A DNA stretch of 64,000 nt, taken from assembly GCA_024684065.1 (NCBI GenBank), contig JAIKXO010000160.1, forward strand, positions 1 to 64,000. Reading direction: 5' to 3'. The DNA is from Lachnospiraceae bacterium. Lineage in GTDB: Bacteria > Bacillota_A > Clostridia > Lachnospirales > Lachnospiraceae. Under the pieces are notes generated by a model. That model saw nothing but the letters and a program-made list of their open reading frames with translations, had not been told where the DNA came from and searched no databases. Of this stretch, positions 43,660 to 52,732 are shown piece after piece; positions within the stretch are counted from its first letter, which is position 1, and the number at the start of each line of letters is the position of its first letter. The position numbers were made by a program, and so were the translations under genes.

Positions 43660-44691
43660 ATGAACCATAAAAAAAACCTGACCCGTATTTTCATAGCAGC
43701 CTCAGTATTGATATTAGCGATCTACTGTATTTACCGTTTCAGGCCTCAGTACCCCTCAGGCTCACCGGCCGGTGCTTCCGAAAGCACAGCTTCCCAGAGC
43801 AGCGGGAATACAGCTTTTCAGAATGAGCAGAATGCAGCTGAGAGTGCATCCTCAGAAAGCGGTCAGAACGCATATTCAGCCTCCTCCTCCGGAATTCCCG
43901 AAACAGCTTCTCCGTTGAACGATCAGGATGCTGCCGGCAGACTCGTGATCACGAATCTTAACGTGGGGAAGGCAGATTCCGCAGTGCTCCGGTATAACGG
44001 TTTTACCGGCATGATCGATACAGGAACCGAATATGCCTTCGGAATGATCGACAACTGGCTTAAGGAGCATGGTGTCTCAAAGCTTGACTATATGATACTC
44101 ACTCATTACGACCAGGATCATATCGGAAGTGCCGTAAGGATCATTAATGCTTATGATGTGGAGAAGATATACCTCCCCGATTACATCAGCCGTAAAAAAT
44201 ACTATGACGACCTGATGGCCGCAGTTTCCGGAAGAGATAATGTTTTCTTTGTTTCGGAAGCTTCAGTCATCCGGTATGACGATCTGAACATAGAGCTTAT
44301 CCCCGCAGACGATCCCGCTCCTTTCCTTAATGATTCCGAAAACATGGACAACAACCTTTCCCTTCTGTGCATGATAACTCTTGGAAGGAACAGGCTGTTT
44401 TTTACCGGTGATATTGAAAAGGACAGGATAGAACAGATGCTTGATTCCGGACGGGACTATAAAGCAGACTGGATAAAAACGCCCCATCATGGCGATTATC
44501 AGAAAATACAGAAAAAACTGCTTGAAAAGGTTGATCCGGTTTTCTCGGTGACCAGTACCTCGAAGGAGCAGCCCCCGGAGGAAAAGCTTCTTGAGGCGCT
44601 TGACGAAATGCAGATAGAAAGCTTTGATACGATGAGCTCAAATGCGGTGACCGTCTGTGACGGCCGGACGATCTTTGTGACATACGAATAA
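43660..44691 (+). CDS. ComEC-type metallo-beta-lactamase-fold hydrolase, membrane-anchored
   Basis: About 343 residues. N-terminal signal anchor (LTRIFIAASVLILAIYCIY), a Ser/Gln/Asn-rich low-complexity linker (about 40-95), then a metal hydrolase domain: LNVGKADSAVLRYNG, MIDTG, THYDQDHIGSA (the HxDxDH form seen in ComEC), FFTGDIEKDR and KTPHHGDY. AGGAG precedes the ATG at 43660, better than the longer frame from 43636. The domain is very like the C-terminal domain of the convergent comEC, so it may be a separate relative acting outside the membrane, perhaps on DNA or nucleotides. A TATACT at about 43592 is its likely -10. Confidence 0.88.
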   Translation: MNHKKNLTRIFIAASVLILAIYCIYRFRPQYPSGSPAGASESTASQSSGNTAFQNEQNAAESASSESGQNAYSASSSGIPETASPLNDQDAAGRLVITNLNVGKADSAVLRYNGFTGMIDTGTEYAFGMIDNWLKEHGVSKLDYMILTHYDQDHIGSAVRIINAYDVEKIYLPDYISRKKYYDDLMAAVSGRDNVFFVSEASVIRYDDLNIELIPADDPAPFLNDSENMDNNLSLLCMITLGRNRLFFTGDIEKDRIEQMLDSGRDYKADWIKTPHHGDYQKIQKKLLEKVDPVFSVTSTSKEQPPEEKLLEALDEMQIESFDTMSSNAVTVCDGRTIFVTYE

Positions 44692-44714
44692 TAGACTTGC
44701 TGTCTTTCAAACCC

Positions 44715-47159
44715 TTACTTTAGAAAAGATGAAACCGTCACTCTGTCCTCAAACACCTTTATTGTGATCTCTCCGCATTCGGTCGTCAGAAATACATGAT
44801 TTCCTTTTATACTATTCAGGGTTTCCAGGGTTTCCTTATGCGGGTGCCCATAGCCGTTATCCTTTCCGCAGGATATAGTAGATATCTCCGGCGAAATGAG
44901 TTCTATAAACTCAGGCATGCTTGCAGTCCTCGAACCATGGTGAGCCGTCTTCAGGAGATTCACCTCTCTTTTTAAAGCATATGCCTTTTTTCTTCCCTCA
45001 CGAAGATCATTAAGGATCCCCTCTTCCGTGGTTTTACTCATGTCTCCCGTAAAAAGCGCGCTGAATCCGGTTTTTTCATACATAATATGGAGCACCAGCG
45101 AATTGTCGTTAATGTCCATGTTTTTCCACCGGTCATCCCCTTTGACATCCGGAGCAAGACAGCTTATCACGATCCCTCCGTCATGAAGCATGTCTCCTGC
45201 ATTCATAAGCTTTACGGGGATCCCGGTCCCGCCGCTTTCTTTGCCGGATTCCTCCAGCAATATTTTACAGTTTTCATTTTCCTCAATAAGAGGCACAACA
45301 CTCGGGATGATAATCTCCCCGATACTTATTCCGCTGTTCTTATCCTTTAGGAGTTCAATTATCCCGTTTACATGGTCCGAATCAAAATGGGATATGAAAA
45401 TATAATCTATATTATCGATCCCATGCGCCTTAAGGCAGGGTATCATCCTGTATTTCCCGGTGTTTTTTATATCGCTTGCTCCGCCATCTATGAGTATGAC
45501 CGGAACATCTGAGCCATATATGAGTGTAGAATCTCCCTGGCCCACACAGATCGCATGAAATTCTACAGGAGCAGGCTTTCTGAAGCTCAGGATAAAAACA
45601 GCGGAAGCGATCATAAAAGGGATAATTATGTAAACCATATTCCGAAAATGAAGAAATCTGACAAGCATTCCCTCTTTTTTGTTTTTTCCGCTTTTTCTGT
45701 TTCTGTACCCTCCCTCCGATACAGCAAAACAGAGCACACTCAAAATCATAAGAAAAACATAGAATACATTCTGCACCCGCGAAGGTTTTCCACAGATATA
45801 AAGATTGCTTTTGAAACCGTTAAATATATCCGTAAGAACATCGTAAAACCTGAGTATTGCATACGTTATTTTTGACGATATCACGGAAAAGCTGTCAAAT
45901 AACGTATGTAACGAAATAAACCCTTCCGATAATAAGGCCAGATTTCCGGCTGCCGCAAGGATGATGCCCGAAGACAGCACCCCTGTCATAAGCGGTATGA
46001 CAACAAGGTTTATTATAAAACCGTAACGTGGTATCTGATAAAAACAGGACTCTGCTACAGGAAGTGTTGCAAGCTCAATGGATATGGAAAACAGCATTGA
46101 GCTGAGTATTTTATCGAGGAAAACCATGGTTTTATTGTTCGAGTTATGTAAACTTCTCAAAGCGGATCTGTCTATATAATGATCGGATATTTTCTTAAGG
46201 ACCGGATAGATGAGGCTTATCCCCATTACGGCTGAAAAGGACAGGAGAAATCCGCTGTCGTGCAGATAGCATGGATTCTCAACCAGTATCAGTATGGCGG
46301 AAACAGCGGCACTGCTAAGGAGATCGTAGGTTCTTTTAATGCTCTGGGAGGCCGTCCCCATAACAAACATTATAAAGGCCCTTATAGTAGAGGTGGAGAA
46401 TCCCGTCATTAAACTGTACAGAAGCATGGCCGATCCGGATATGAGGCCCGAAAGCCAGACATTAAGCCCGCTCCTCCTTAAAATTGAAACAAGCAAAAGA
46501 CCTACGGCAGCGATATGAAGGCCCGACAGACTGAGAATATGTGAGATTCCCGCGTTTGCATAGTCTTCCCTGACCTCGGTGTCAAGTTCCGTCTTATCCC
46601 CCAGTATCAGAGCACATAAGGTCCCTGCTTCTCTTTCATCAAGATACGAGCCGAAGACCTCCTTCGTCCTCTCTTTAAACCTGTAAAGCATGTCTTCTAT
46701 CCGGGAATAATCCTCTGATACCGAAATAACCCTGGATTTCTTAAGCCTTCCGTCAAAACGTCTTATCGCATAATAGTTAAAAGCATCGAAATTCCCCAGG
46801 TTCCATGCTTTATCAAAGCATGAGAACTCCCCCGAAAGCTTCACCCTTGAACCTATATGCAGGTTTTTTTCGTCCTTTTCGTCTGAAAGCGACGCCACAA
46901 GTCCGTAAGGGACTGCGGTATCCGGTATTTTGTTGGAATGATACGGTGGATCAAAAGATATTTTTTTAAGATAAAGATTTGTTGAATAATTCTTGTGCTC
47001 GATCTTAGCCAGTCTGCCTGTGATCGTAATGACTGAACCGTCAGATATGCTTTCCTTAAGCCGTTCTGCATTTGTCCATGGCGGATATGCAAGCTCAATA
47101 AAGTATAGAAGCAGGACGAAGCCAAGACACAGCACACATGCCGGTCTTTTAAAGTACAA
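44715..47159 (-). CDS. comEC: Competence protein ComEC/Rec2
   Basis: 814 residues, full length. Segments in order: N-terminal DUF4131-like soluble domain (SDGSVITITGRLAKIEHKNY), a membrane channel region (GISHILSLSGLHIAAVGLLL and many spans) and a C-terminal metal hydrolase (AICVGQGDSTLIYG, ISHFDSDHVNG, LFTGDMSK, KTAHHGSRT). It forms the inner-membrane channel for single-stranded DNA uptake. The start overlaps the GerMN gene by 11 bases, at the end of the operon with comEA. Confidence 0.95.
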   Translation of the reverse strand: MYFKRPACVLCLGFVLLLYFIELAYPPWTNAERLKESISDGSVITITGRLAKIEHKNYSTNLYLKKISFDPPYHSNKIPDTAVPYGLVASLSDEKDEKNLHIGSRVKLSGEFSCFDKAWNLGNFDAFNYYAIRRFDGRLKKSRVISVSEDYSRIEDMLYRFKERTKEVFGSYLDEREAGTLCALILGDKTELDTEVREDYANAGISHILSLSGLHIAAVGLLLVSILRRSGLNVWLSGLISGSAMLLYSLMTGFSTSTIRAFIMFVMGTASQSIKRTYDLLSSAAVSAILILVENPCYLHDSGFLLSFSAVMGISLIYPVLKKISDHYIDRSALRSLHNSNNKTMVFLDKILSSMLFSISIELATLPVAESCFYQIPRYGFIINLVVIPLMTGVLSSGIILAAAGNLALLSEGFISLHTLFDSFSVISSKITYAILRFYDVLTDIFNGFKSNLYICGKPSRVQNVFYVFLMILSVLCFAVSEGGYRNRKSGKNKKEGMLVRFLHFRNMVYIIIPFMIASAVFILSFRKPAPVEFHAICVGQGDSTLIYGSDVPVILIDGGASDIKNTGKYRMIPCLKAHGIDNIDYIFISHFDSDHVNGIIELLKDKNSGISIGEIIIPSVVPLIEENENCKILLEESGKESGGTGIPVKLMNAGDMLHDGGIVISCLAPDVKGDDRWKNMDINDNSLVLHIMYEKTGFSALFTGDMSKTTEEGILNDLREGRKKAYALKREVNLLKTAHHGSRTASMPEFIELISPEISTISCGKDNGYGHPHKETLETLNSIKGNHVFLTTECGEITIKVFEDRVTVSSFLK

Positions 47160-48081
47160 TATCCAAATTCCTTTCTAACGGGGTGTTAAGATAGCTGTGT
47201 TCCCCGAATGAGATCTCTGTCTCTCCGTCTATCATGAACTGTACCTTGTTTATATTGGACAGCTCAGTCAGTGAATTAACTATCGAATACAGCACTGTTT
47301 CATCTGTTACATTTCCGTATTTCTGAAGAAAACCACCGGACAGATTGACATAGCAGGTTCCGTCCTTTGTGGTCATACTCAGGATAGATACGTTGGGCGG
47401 TACCACGGGATAATACCTTCCCTCGGTCAGTGGGCCCCTGATCAGCTGTTCCAAAACTATCCTTTCCATGGCTATATTGCTGCTGTAGGCTACGTTCTCA
47501 GCGGTCTTTAACAGTCCTTCTCCGCTTTCATCAGCAAAATACAGCGTGATCGTAGCCTTTTCATATGTATTGATCTGCTCTCCCTCATTATTGATAAACA
47601 TATCCGCTGTCATTATTCCCACAGGTTCAAGCTTATCATCCAGCAACTCCGTACCGTCTACCGAAAACCTTACCCCGAAAACCCCGTCGATCTGGCAGAG
47701 CGTCCTGATTATGGCCGCCCTCCTTAAGGTCTCCTTTATCCGTTCGGCCTGGAAATACCCGCTGTCAAAATCAATATTGACGACGCCTTCCTCCGATACC
47801 ATTATGTCATTGACCTCAGTATCCTGTATCGGATTCTTCACATCCACCTCCATAGGCTGGGTCGAAAGCTTTGCTATGCACTCCTCTATCAGTTCTTCGG
47901 TATTCGTGCTTTCAGGGCTGTACGGTCTTTCCACTACCGTGGTTTCGTCCTTATTAAAATAGTAAATATGAAAGCTCCCGCCGTCCTCTGTCTTTGAGAG
48001 GCTGCAGCCTGAACAGAATAATACTGAGGATAAAACAATGAAAATATAAATTTTTACATGGTTTACATAATATTTAATCAT
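47149..48081 (-). CDS. GerMN domain lipoprotein
   Basis: 310 residues. Lipoprotein signal (FIVLSSVLFCSGC). Two GerMN (sporulation/germination) domains: about 40-155 (KDETTVVERPYSPESTNTEE, VVNIDFDSGYFQ) and 175-300 (ITLYFADESGEGLLKTAENV, VTDETVLYSIVNSL). GerM-type proteins lie at the cell surface in sporulation, and similar ones occur beside two-component systems. It overlaps comEC and follows the histidine kinase by 3 bases, so it is in the same operon and may be linked to envelope sensing. Confidence 0.9.
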   Translation of the reverse strand: MIKYYVNHVKIYIFIVLSSVLFCSGCSLSKTEDGGSFHIYYFNKDETTVVERPYSPESTNTEELIEECIAKLSTQPMEVDVKNPIQDTEVNDIMVSEEGVVNIDFDSGYFQAERIKETLRRAAIIRTLCQIDGVFGVRFSVDGTELLDDKLEPVGIMTADMFINNEGEQINTYEKATITLYFADESGEGLLKTAENVAYSSNIAMERIVLEQLIRGPLTEGRYYPVVPPNVSILSMTTKDGTCYVNLSGGFLQKYGNVTDETVLYSIVNSLTELSNINKVQFMIDGETEISFGEHSYLNTPLERNLDIVL

Positions 48082-48084
48082 CTG

Positions 48085-49530
48085 TTATCTCGGAATCTTG
48101 ATCGTAAATGTCGTACCTTCTCCCTCGGTGCTTTCCACCTTTACCGCCCCGTTATGAAGCAGTATCGCTTCTCTTGAAATGGAAAGTCCCAGACCGGTAC
48201 CGTCTATCTCGGTGGAATGAGACTTGTCCACTCTGTAGAACCGCTCAAAGATATGGGGCTGTTCGGACTCCGGAATACCGATCCCCGAGTCCGATATCGT
48301 TATGTTGAAGAACGAAGCTTCCGCATCCAGCACAACCCTGACCCAGCCGTTATCGATATTATATTTTATGGCGTTTTCTATGATATTGGTGATCGCCGAG
48401 GAGAGCTTCGTTTTATCCACAGGTGCCACGACAGGCCTTATGATCTCAAGTATGAGCTCTATCCCTCTTTTGTCCGCGATCGGATGGACCATCTTTAAGA
48501 TCTCTTCAAGCATCTCCTCTATATTGACATTCTCAAGATTCAAGGCAGGAGAAGCATTCCTGCTAAGCTTTATCATGGTCATAAGGTCATTTATGGTCTT
48601 ATTCTCCCTGTCTATCTCAAGAGCGATATCCTGCATGAACTCTTTATATACCTCATTTGGCACCTCATCCTGCATATTCAGGGAATCAGCCAGCACCTTG
48701 ATCGAAGTCAGGGGTGTCTTCAGCTCATGGGAAACATTCGATACAAATTCCTGTCTTGATGCTTCCAAAAGCTTTATTTCCGTTACCATATGCTCGAATG
48801 CACCCAGAAGAGCGTCCATTTCTATATAATCGGGAAGGGAAAGCCTTTCAACGGTAAACCCCTCCTTTACCTCGCCCATGGCCTTTGACAGGTTTGAAAA
48901 GGGCTTTATAAGCATTCTGGAAGCAATTACTGATATGAGCAGCACAATTACCACTATGGCGATCATAAAGTACTGCATCCTGATCTGCAGAATGCGGATC
49001 ATGGCGGCTATAGCTTCGGTGCTGACGCTTGTGAGCATAACGCCGTTAATACTTTCCGCCTCAACGTCAACAATGGGAGTTATCATTTCAATATAATTAT
49101 TCTTCTCATCATAGTTCGAGGTGCTCTCGTTATTTTCAAAACATCTGACAACCTCCTCGGCTATCATATATTTACCCTGGGAGATCGAATAGGTGTCCTT
49201 TATGACTTTTAGTTCCGAATCGATTATCATGATGCGCCCGTCATAAATATTTGAGACCTCATCAAGCTCGGTATTCACTATGTCGTTGGAAATATCTTCC
49301 AGATAATCATATGTAAACAGATGGTCAGCTAAGACCGTGCACTGATGCTGAACCTCAGACATCCGGTGGGCTACGGCATGTTTCTCATAGCTGCCGAGAA
49401 CAATGACGCATAAGATACTGGCGGGCAGTATCCCGATAAGACAGGCGATCACAAAGATGCGGAACCGAAGGCTCCTTAGGAACCTCCGGCTGACAATAAA
49501 TTCTTTAACCCTTGCAATAATAGCCAACAC
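48085..49530 (-). CDS. Sensor histidine kinase
   Basis: 481 residues. Span 1 at about 22-46, extracellular sensor (about 47-185, Cache-like), span 2 at 186-206, HAMP, HisKA with phosphorylatable His268 (FVSNVSHELKTPL), and HATPase boxes N (NIIENAIKYN), G1 (ISDSGIGIP) and G2 (GTGLGLSI). WalK/PhoR type. The start is probably the GTG at 49530, inside the response-regulator gene (26-base overlap, translational coupling), though no strong RBS stands out there. It phosphorylates the adjacent regulator. Confidence 0.93.
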   Translation of the reverse strand: MLAIIARVKEFIVSRRFLRSLRFRIFVIACLIGILPASILCVIVLGSYEKHAVAHRMSEVQHQCTVLADHLFTYDYLEDISNDIVNTELDEVSNIYDGRIMIIDSELKVIKDTYSISQGKYMIAEEVVRCFENNESTSNYDEKNNYIEMITPIVDVEAESINGVMLTSVSTEAIAAMIRILQIRMQYFMIAIVVIVLLISVIASRMLIKPFSNLSKAMGEVKEGFTVERLSLPDYIEMDALLGAFEHMVTEIKLLEASRQEFVSNVSHELKTPLTSIKVLADSLNMQDEVPNEVYKEFMQDIALEIDRENKTINDLMTMIKLSRNASPALNLENVNIEEMLEEILKMVHPIADKRGIELILEIIRPVVAPVDKTKLSSAITNIIENAIKYNIDNGWVRVVLDAEASFFNITISDSGIGIPESEQPHIFERFYRVDKSHSTEIDGTGLGLSISREAILLHNGAVKVESTEGEGTTFTIKIPR

Positions 49531-50188
49531 CCCATTTCGTTCTTACATACTTCGGGTCGCTCGGGTTTTCTTCTATCTTTTCCCTGAGCCGCCTTACATG
49601 GACGTCCACCGTACGGGCATCGCCTACGTAGGTCTCTCCCCATACAAGATGCAGAAGCTTTTCCCTGCTATAGACGGTATCGGGATTGTTTACAAGGATC
49701 TTTAATATCTCATACTCTTTTGAAGTCAGGTCATATTCCCTGTCATCTATAAAAAGCCTCTTTCCTGCGTTATCAAGTTTCATCCTGCTCTCCAAAACAG
49801 GATTTACGGGAACCCTTTCCCTCTTTTCGGAACGCCTGAGTACAGCCTTTATCCTCGCCTGCAGCTCTTTGAGGTTAAAGGGCTTGGTCACATAATCATC
49901 AGCCCCCGTATCGAGGCCTTCTATCTTGTCGGCATCCTCACCCTTGGCCGTCAGCATGATGATCGGCACCCCGGAGAATTCCCGGACCGCTCTGCAGACC
50001 TCTATCCCGGTCATTTTAGGAAGCATGACGTCTAAAAGAACAACGTCATATTCTTCGTCTTTGATCTTATTTAAAGCCTCTTCGCCGTCAAAAGCGGCGT
50101 CGACAGTCATCCCTTCCTGCTCGAAGCTTAACTTCAGACCTTTGACTATAAGCTTTTCATCGTCTACTATCAGTATTTTCCCTGGCAT
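49505..50188 (-). CDS. OmpR/PhoB-family response regulator
   Basis: 227 residues. Receiver domain with acidic pocket DDE (9-11), Asp53 in LLDVMLP, Thr and Lys (LTAKGED, TKPFNL); C-terminal winged helix (YDLTSKEYEILKIL, REKLLHLVWG, TVDVHVRRLREKI). It is the partner of the overlapping kinase. The upstream comEA ends 2 bases away, so the system could control competence or envelope genes. The targets are not visible. Confidence 0.95.
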   Translation of the reverse strand: MPGKILIVDDEKLIVKGLKLSFEQEGMTVDAAFDGEEALNKIKDEEYDVVLLDVMLPKMTGIEVCRAVREFSGVPIIMLTAKGEDADKIEGLDTGADDYVTKPFNLKELQARIKAVLRRSEKRERVPVNPVLESRMKLDNAGKRLFIDDREYDLTSKEYEILKILVNNPDTVYSREKLLHLVWGETYVGDARTVDVHVRRLREKIEENPSDPKYVRTKWGVGYYCKG

Positions 50189-50189
50189 A

Positions 50190-50858
50190 CTACTTTACAC
50201 AGATCTGATCTTTTATCTTTTGAAACATTCCTTCCTTGATACCCGGTACGTTCATGATATCCTCTATGGATTTAAAGCTGCCGCTCTGCTCCCTATAGGC
50301 AATGATCTTTTCCGCTTTAGCCTCCCCGACTCCAGTAATCGTCATAAGCTGCGATTTGTCTGCAAGATTAATATTCACGGGCCCTCCGCTTTGTTCACCG
50401 GTTTTCGGTGAAGCGGTCCCCCCCTGCGGGGCTTCAAAGAGCTCTGACTCAGCCTCATCCACGGAAGGCACATATATCATCGCCCCGTCAGTAAGAAGCT
50501 CTGCCTGGTTTATATTCTTTCCCATGGCCGATTCAGTGAAGCCGCCGGCGGCGATAAGCGCATCTACTATCCTTGCGCCCTCGTCAAGTTCATAAACACC
50601 GGCATTCTCAACCTGACCGCAGACATAGACCATTACGGTCTCCTTCTTAACCTCCTCCGAAAAGGCATTTTCGCCGGGAAGTCCCGCGATCTCCAAAGCC
50701 TTCTCACCACCGCCACAGGCGCTTTCCTCATCATCTCCTCCGTAACCGGAGAACTCAGACAGCTCAAGCTCCTCATCCTTTGCGTCACTGCACCCCTCCG
50801 TAAAGACAGATGCTGACATGATCCAGCAAATGACTAAAACGATATTTATTTTTTTCAT
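50190..50858 (-). CDS. comEA: ComEA-like DNA-binding lipoprotein
   Basis: 222 residues. Lipoprotein signal with lipobox TEGC, acidic linker, SLBB domain (MVYVCGQVENAGVYELDEGA), and helix-hairpin-helix motifs (INLADKSQLMTITGVGEAKA and FKSIEDIMNVPGIK). ComEA binds double-stranded DNA outside the membrane and passes it to ComEC. First gene of an operon with the two-component system, the GerMN gene and comEC. Classical ComEA has an uncleaved anchor, and a lipoprotein form is a variant. Confidence 0.9.
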   Translation of the reverse strand: MKKINIVLVICWIMSASVFTEGCSDAKDEELELSEFSGYGGDDEESACGGGEKALEIAGLPGENAFSEEVKKETVMVYVCGQVENAGVYELDEGARIVDALIAAGGFTESAMGKNINQAELLTDGAMIYVPSVDEAESELFEAPQGGTASPKTGEQSGGPVNINLADKSQLMTITGVGEAKAEKIIAYREQSGSFKSIEDIMNVPGIKEGMFQKIKDQICVK

Positions 50859-50955
50859 CTCATAGCTCCAATCTATGGACCCGACTATGGATAAATCTAT
50901 TTTAGCATACTTTTTATTTTAGACAATCATATTTCCTTGTGCAAAACAACGAAAA

Positions 50956-50982
50956 TTGCCCCCGGTGATCAGCCGGAGGCAA
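50956..50982 (-). terminator. Terminator after htrA
   Basis: TTGCC-c-CCGG (50956-50965) pairs with CCGG-a-GGCAA (50973-50982) with one mismatch, followed on the minus strand by TTTTCGTTGTTTTG. It lies about 50 bases past the protease stop and before comEA. Confidence 0.7.
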
Positions 50983-51029
50983 CCTCTTATAGGTGGTATT
51001 TTATAAAAATGAAGGGTGTTTATTGCCTT

Positions 51030-52526
51030 TTAGAATCCGAAGATGCTGAAGGGATCGAAGTTAAAGGTGAATTGTCTATTTTCACTATCATTCTCCTTTT
51101 TTTCATCCTCGGAGCTTTTCTCTTCTTCCCTCTCACTGTCATCAGCTTCACTGGTTGATTCATCTTCGCCAAGCACTTCCTTGGTCCCAAGCGTAACCTT
51201 TACGGTCTGTTCCTTATATTCGCCCTCATTAGCCCTGAGGATCACAAGCTCTATGGTCTCACCGGCCTTATAATACTGCATCTGCTGCTTCAGGTTCTGC
51301 ATATCGGATACTGCTATCCCGTCAAACTTCTTGATAACATCGCCCTTCAAAAGCCCTGCCTTTTCAGCCGGTGAATCCTTTATTACTTCCGTAATGTATA
51401 CTCCCTTGGGTATCCCGAGGGCATCCGCATAATCCTGAGGAAGATCGATATTGTTCGCTATTCCGAGATATCCTCTGTCCTTCTCTTCTACCTTGTCCCT
51501 TGTGGCGCGATCCATAAGCTCCTCAAGTATAGGCATAGCATCGGAAATAGGGATCGCATAGCCCATGCCCTCTACTTCAGCCGCGGCAAACTTTGCGGAA
51601 TTGATACCGATCACCTGTCCCTGGAGATTTAAAAGTGCTCCTCCGCTGTTGCCGGGATTTATGGCCGCATCCGTCTGAATAAGGCTGTTTGACATATTAT
51701 CTATTGAAACTTTCCTGTCAAGTGCCGAAACGATCCCGGCTGTAACCGACTGCCCATATCCAAGCGCATTGCCGATAGCCACTACCGGCTGCCCTATCTT
51801 AAGCAGTTCGGAATCGCCTATATCCGCGATAGCGATCTTTTCCTTCGTATCCTTTTTAAGATCTTCCTTCTTTACCGCTATCACCGCAAGATCGTCGGCC
51901 TGATCCGTGCCCTTTATGACAGCGGGATATACTTCATCATCGACAAAGCCTACAGTCAGTTCCTTTGAGCCCTCTACCACATGGTTATTCGTCATGATGA
52001 GGAGCTCCGTATCATTCTCTCCGAGGATAATACCGCTTCCCGCGCTTTCGCTCTCATACTGCATATGCCCGTAGTACATGGATCTGACTTCCTGAACGCT
52101 CTTGTTGGTGATCGAAACGATCGAGGGCATTACATTTTCGGCAACCTCTGTCACATCATAGATAACCGTGACCGGCTCTCCGTCCCATTCCTTTGAGGTC
52201 TTTATAATGCCGTCGTTCACTTTGCTTATTTCCTGAACCGTGGCCTGGGCGGGAGCACCGGCATAAGAAGAAGCCTGCTCGGTCTTAGCTGCCGTCTGGG
52301 GAAGGAACCTTTCCTGCAGAAGGTTTCCGGCTATATGTGCTGCCTGAAAAGCCGCTGCGGCGATCACTCCGAAGATAAGTCCGTAAGCGGCGGCCGCGCC
52401 GAATTTCCTGCCTGAAGTCTTCCTGGCCTTCCCGGTTTCGTTCCTCTTCTGAATCTCCTTATTCTCTTCTGACTTATTTTCATTTAAATCATTATCATCT
52501 TTATTATAATCATAAGAATCATACAT
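51030..52526 (-). CDS. htrA: HtrA/DegP-type serine protease with PDZ domain
   Basis: 498 residues. A long hydrophilic N-terminal cytoplasmic segment, a span (about 44-63), a trypsin-like domain with catalytic His182 (NNHVVEG), Asp212 (DDLAVIAV) and Ser294 (GNSGGALLN), then a PDZ domain (YITEVIKDSPAEKAGLLKGD). The C terminus is an acidic tail (about 450-485) ending FNFDPFSIFGF. It degrades or refolds damaged envelope proteins. No regulator adjacent; it has its own terminator. Confidence 0.95.
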   Translation of the reverse strand: MYDSYDYNKDDNDLNENKSEENKEIQKRNETGKARKTSGRKFGAAAAYGLIFGVIAAAAFQAAHIAGNLLQERFLPQTAAKTEQASSYAGAPAQATVQEISKVNDGIIKTSKEWDGEPVTVIYDVTEVAENVMPSIVSITNKSVQEVRSMYYGHMQYESESAGSGIILGENDTELLIMTNNHVVEGSKELTVGFVDDEVYPAVIKGTDQADDLAVIAVKKEDLKKDTKEKIAIADIGDSELLKIGQPVVAIGNALGYGQSVTAGIVSALDRKVSIDNMSNSLIQTDAAINPGNSGGALLNLQGQVIGINSAKFAAAEVEGMGYAIPISDAMPILEELMDRATRDKVEEKDRGYLGIANNIDLPQDYADALGIPKGVYITEVIKDSPAEKAGLLKGDVIKKFDGIAVSDMQNLKQQMQYYKAGETIELVILRANEGEYKEQTVKVTLGTKEVLGEDESTSEADDSEREEEKSSEDEKKENDSENRQFTFNFDPFSIFGF

Positions 52527-52732
52527 AGTTCCTTACCTCTCTTTCTGAATCATTTCGGGTCTCTGGTTTTGTTATGTAAATGTATACAATTACTTTTCCC
52601 GGGAGCTGTAAATATATTTATAAATATAATTCCTTCTATCATCACCTTATGTCTGAGATAATAAACTGAAATTTTGACCAAAAAATGTGAAAACTGTGTT
52701 TATTCTGTGAAAAGGAAAAGCATCCGTTTCAT

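Noticed and set aside
52687..52714. TGTGAAAA twice, 20 bp apart, upstream of htrA
   Set aside because: Resembles the 9-bp array element, but the core differs, there are only two copies, and it faces the opposite way relative to the gene.
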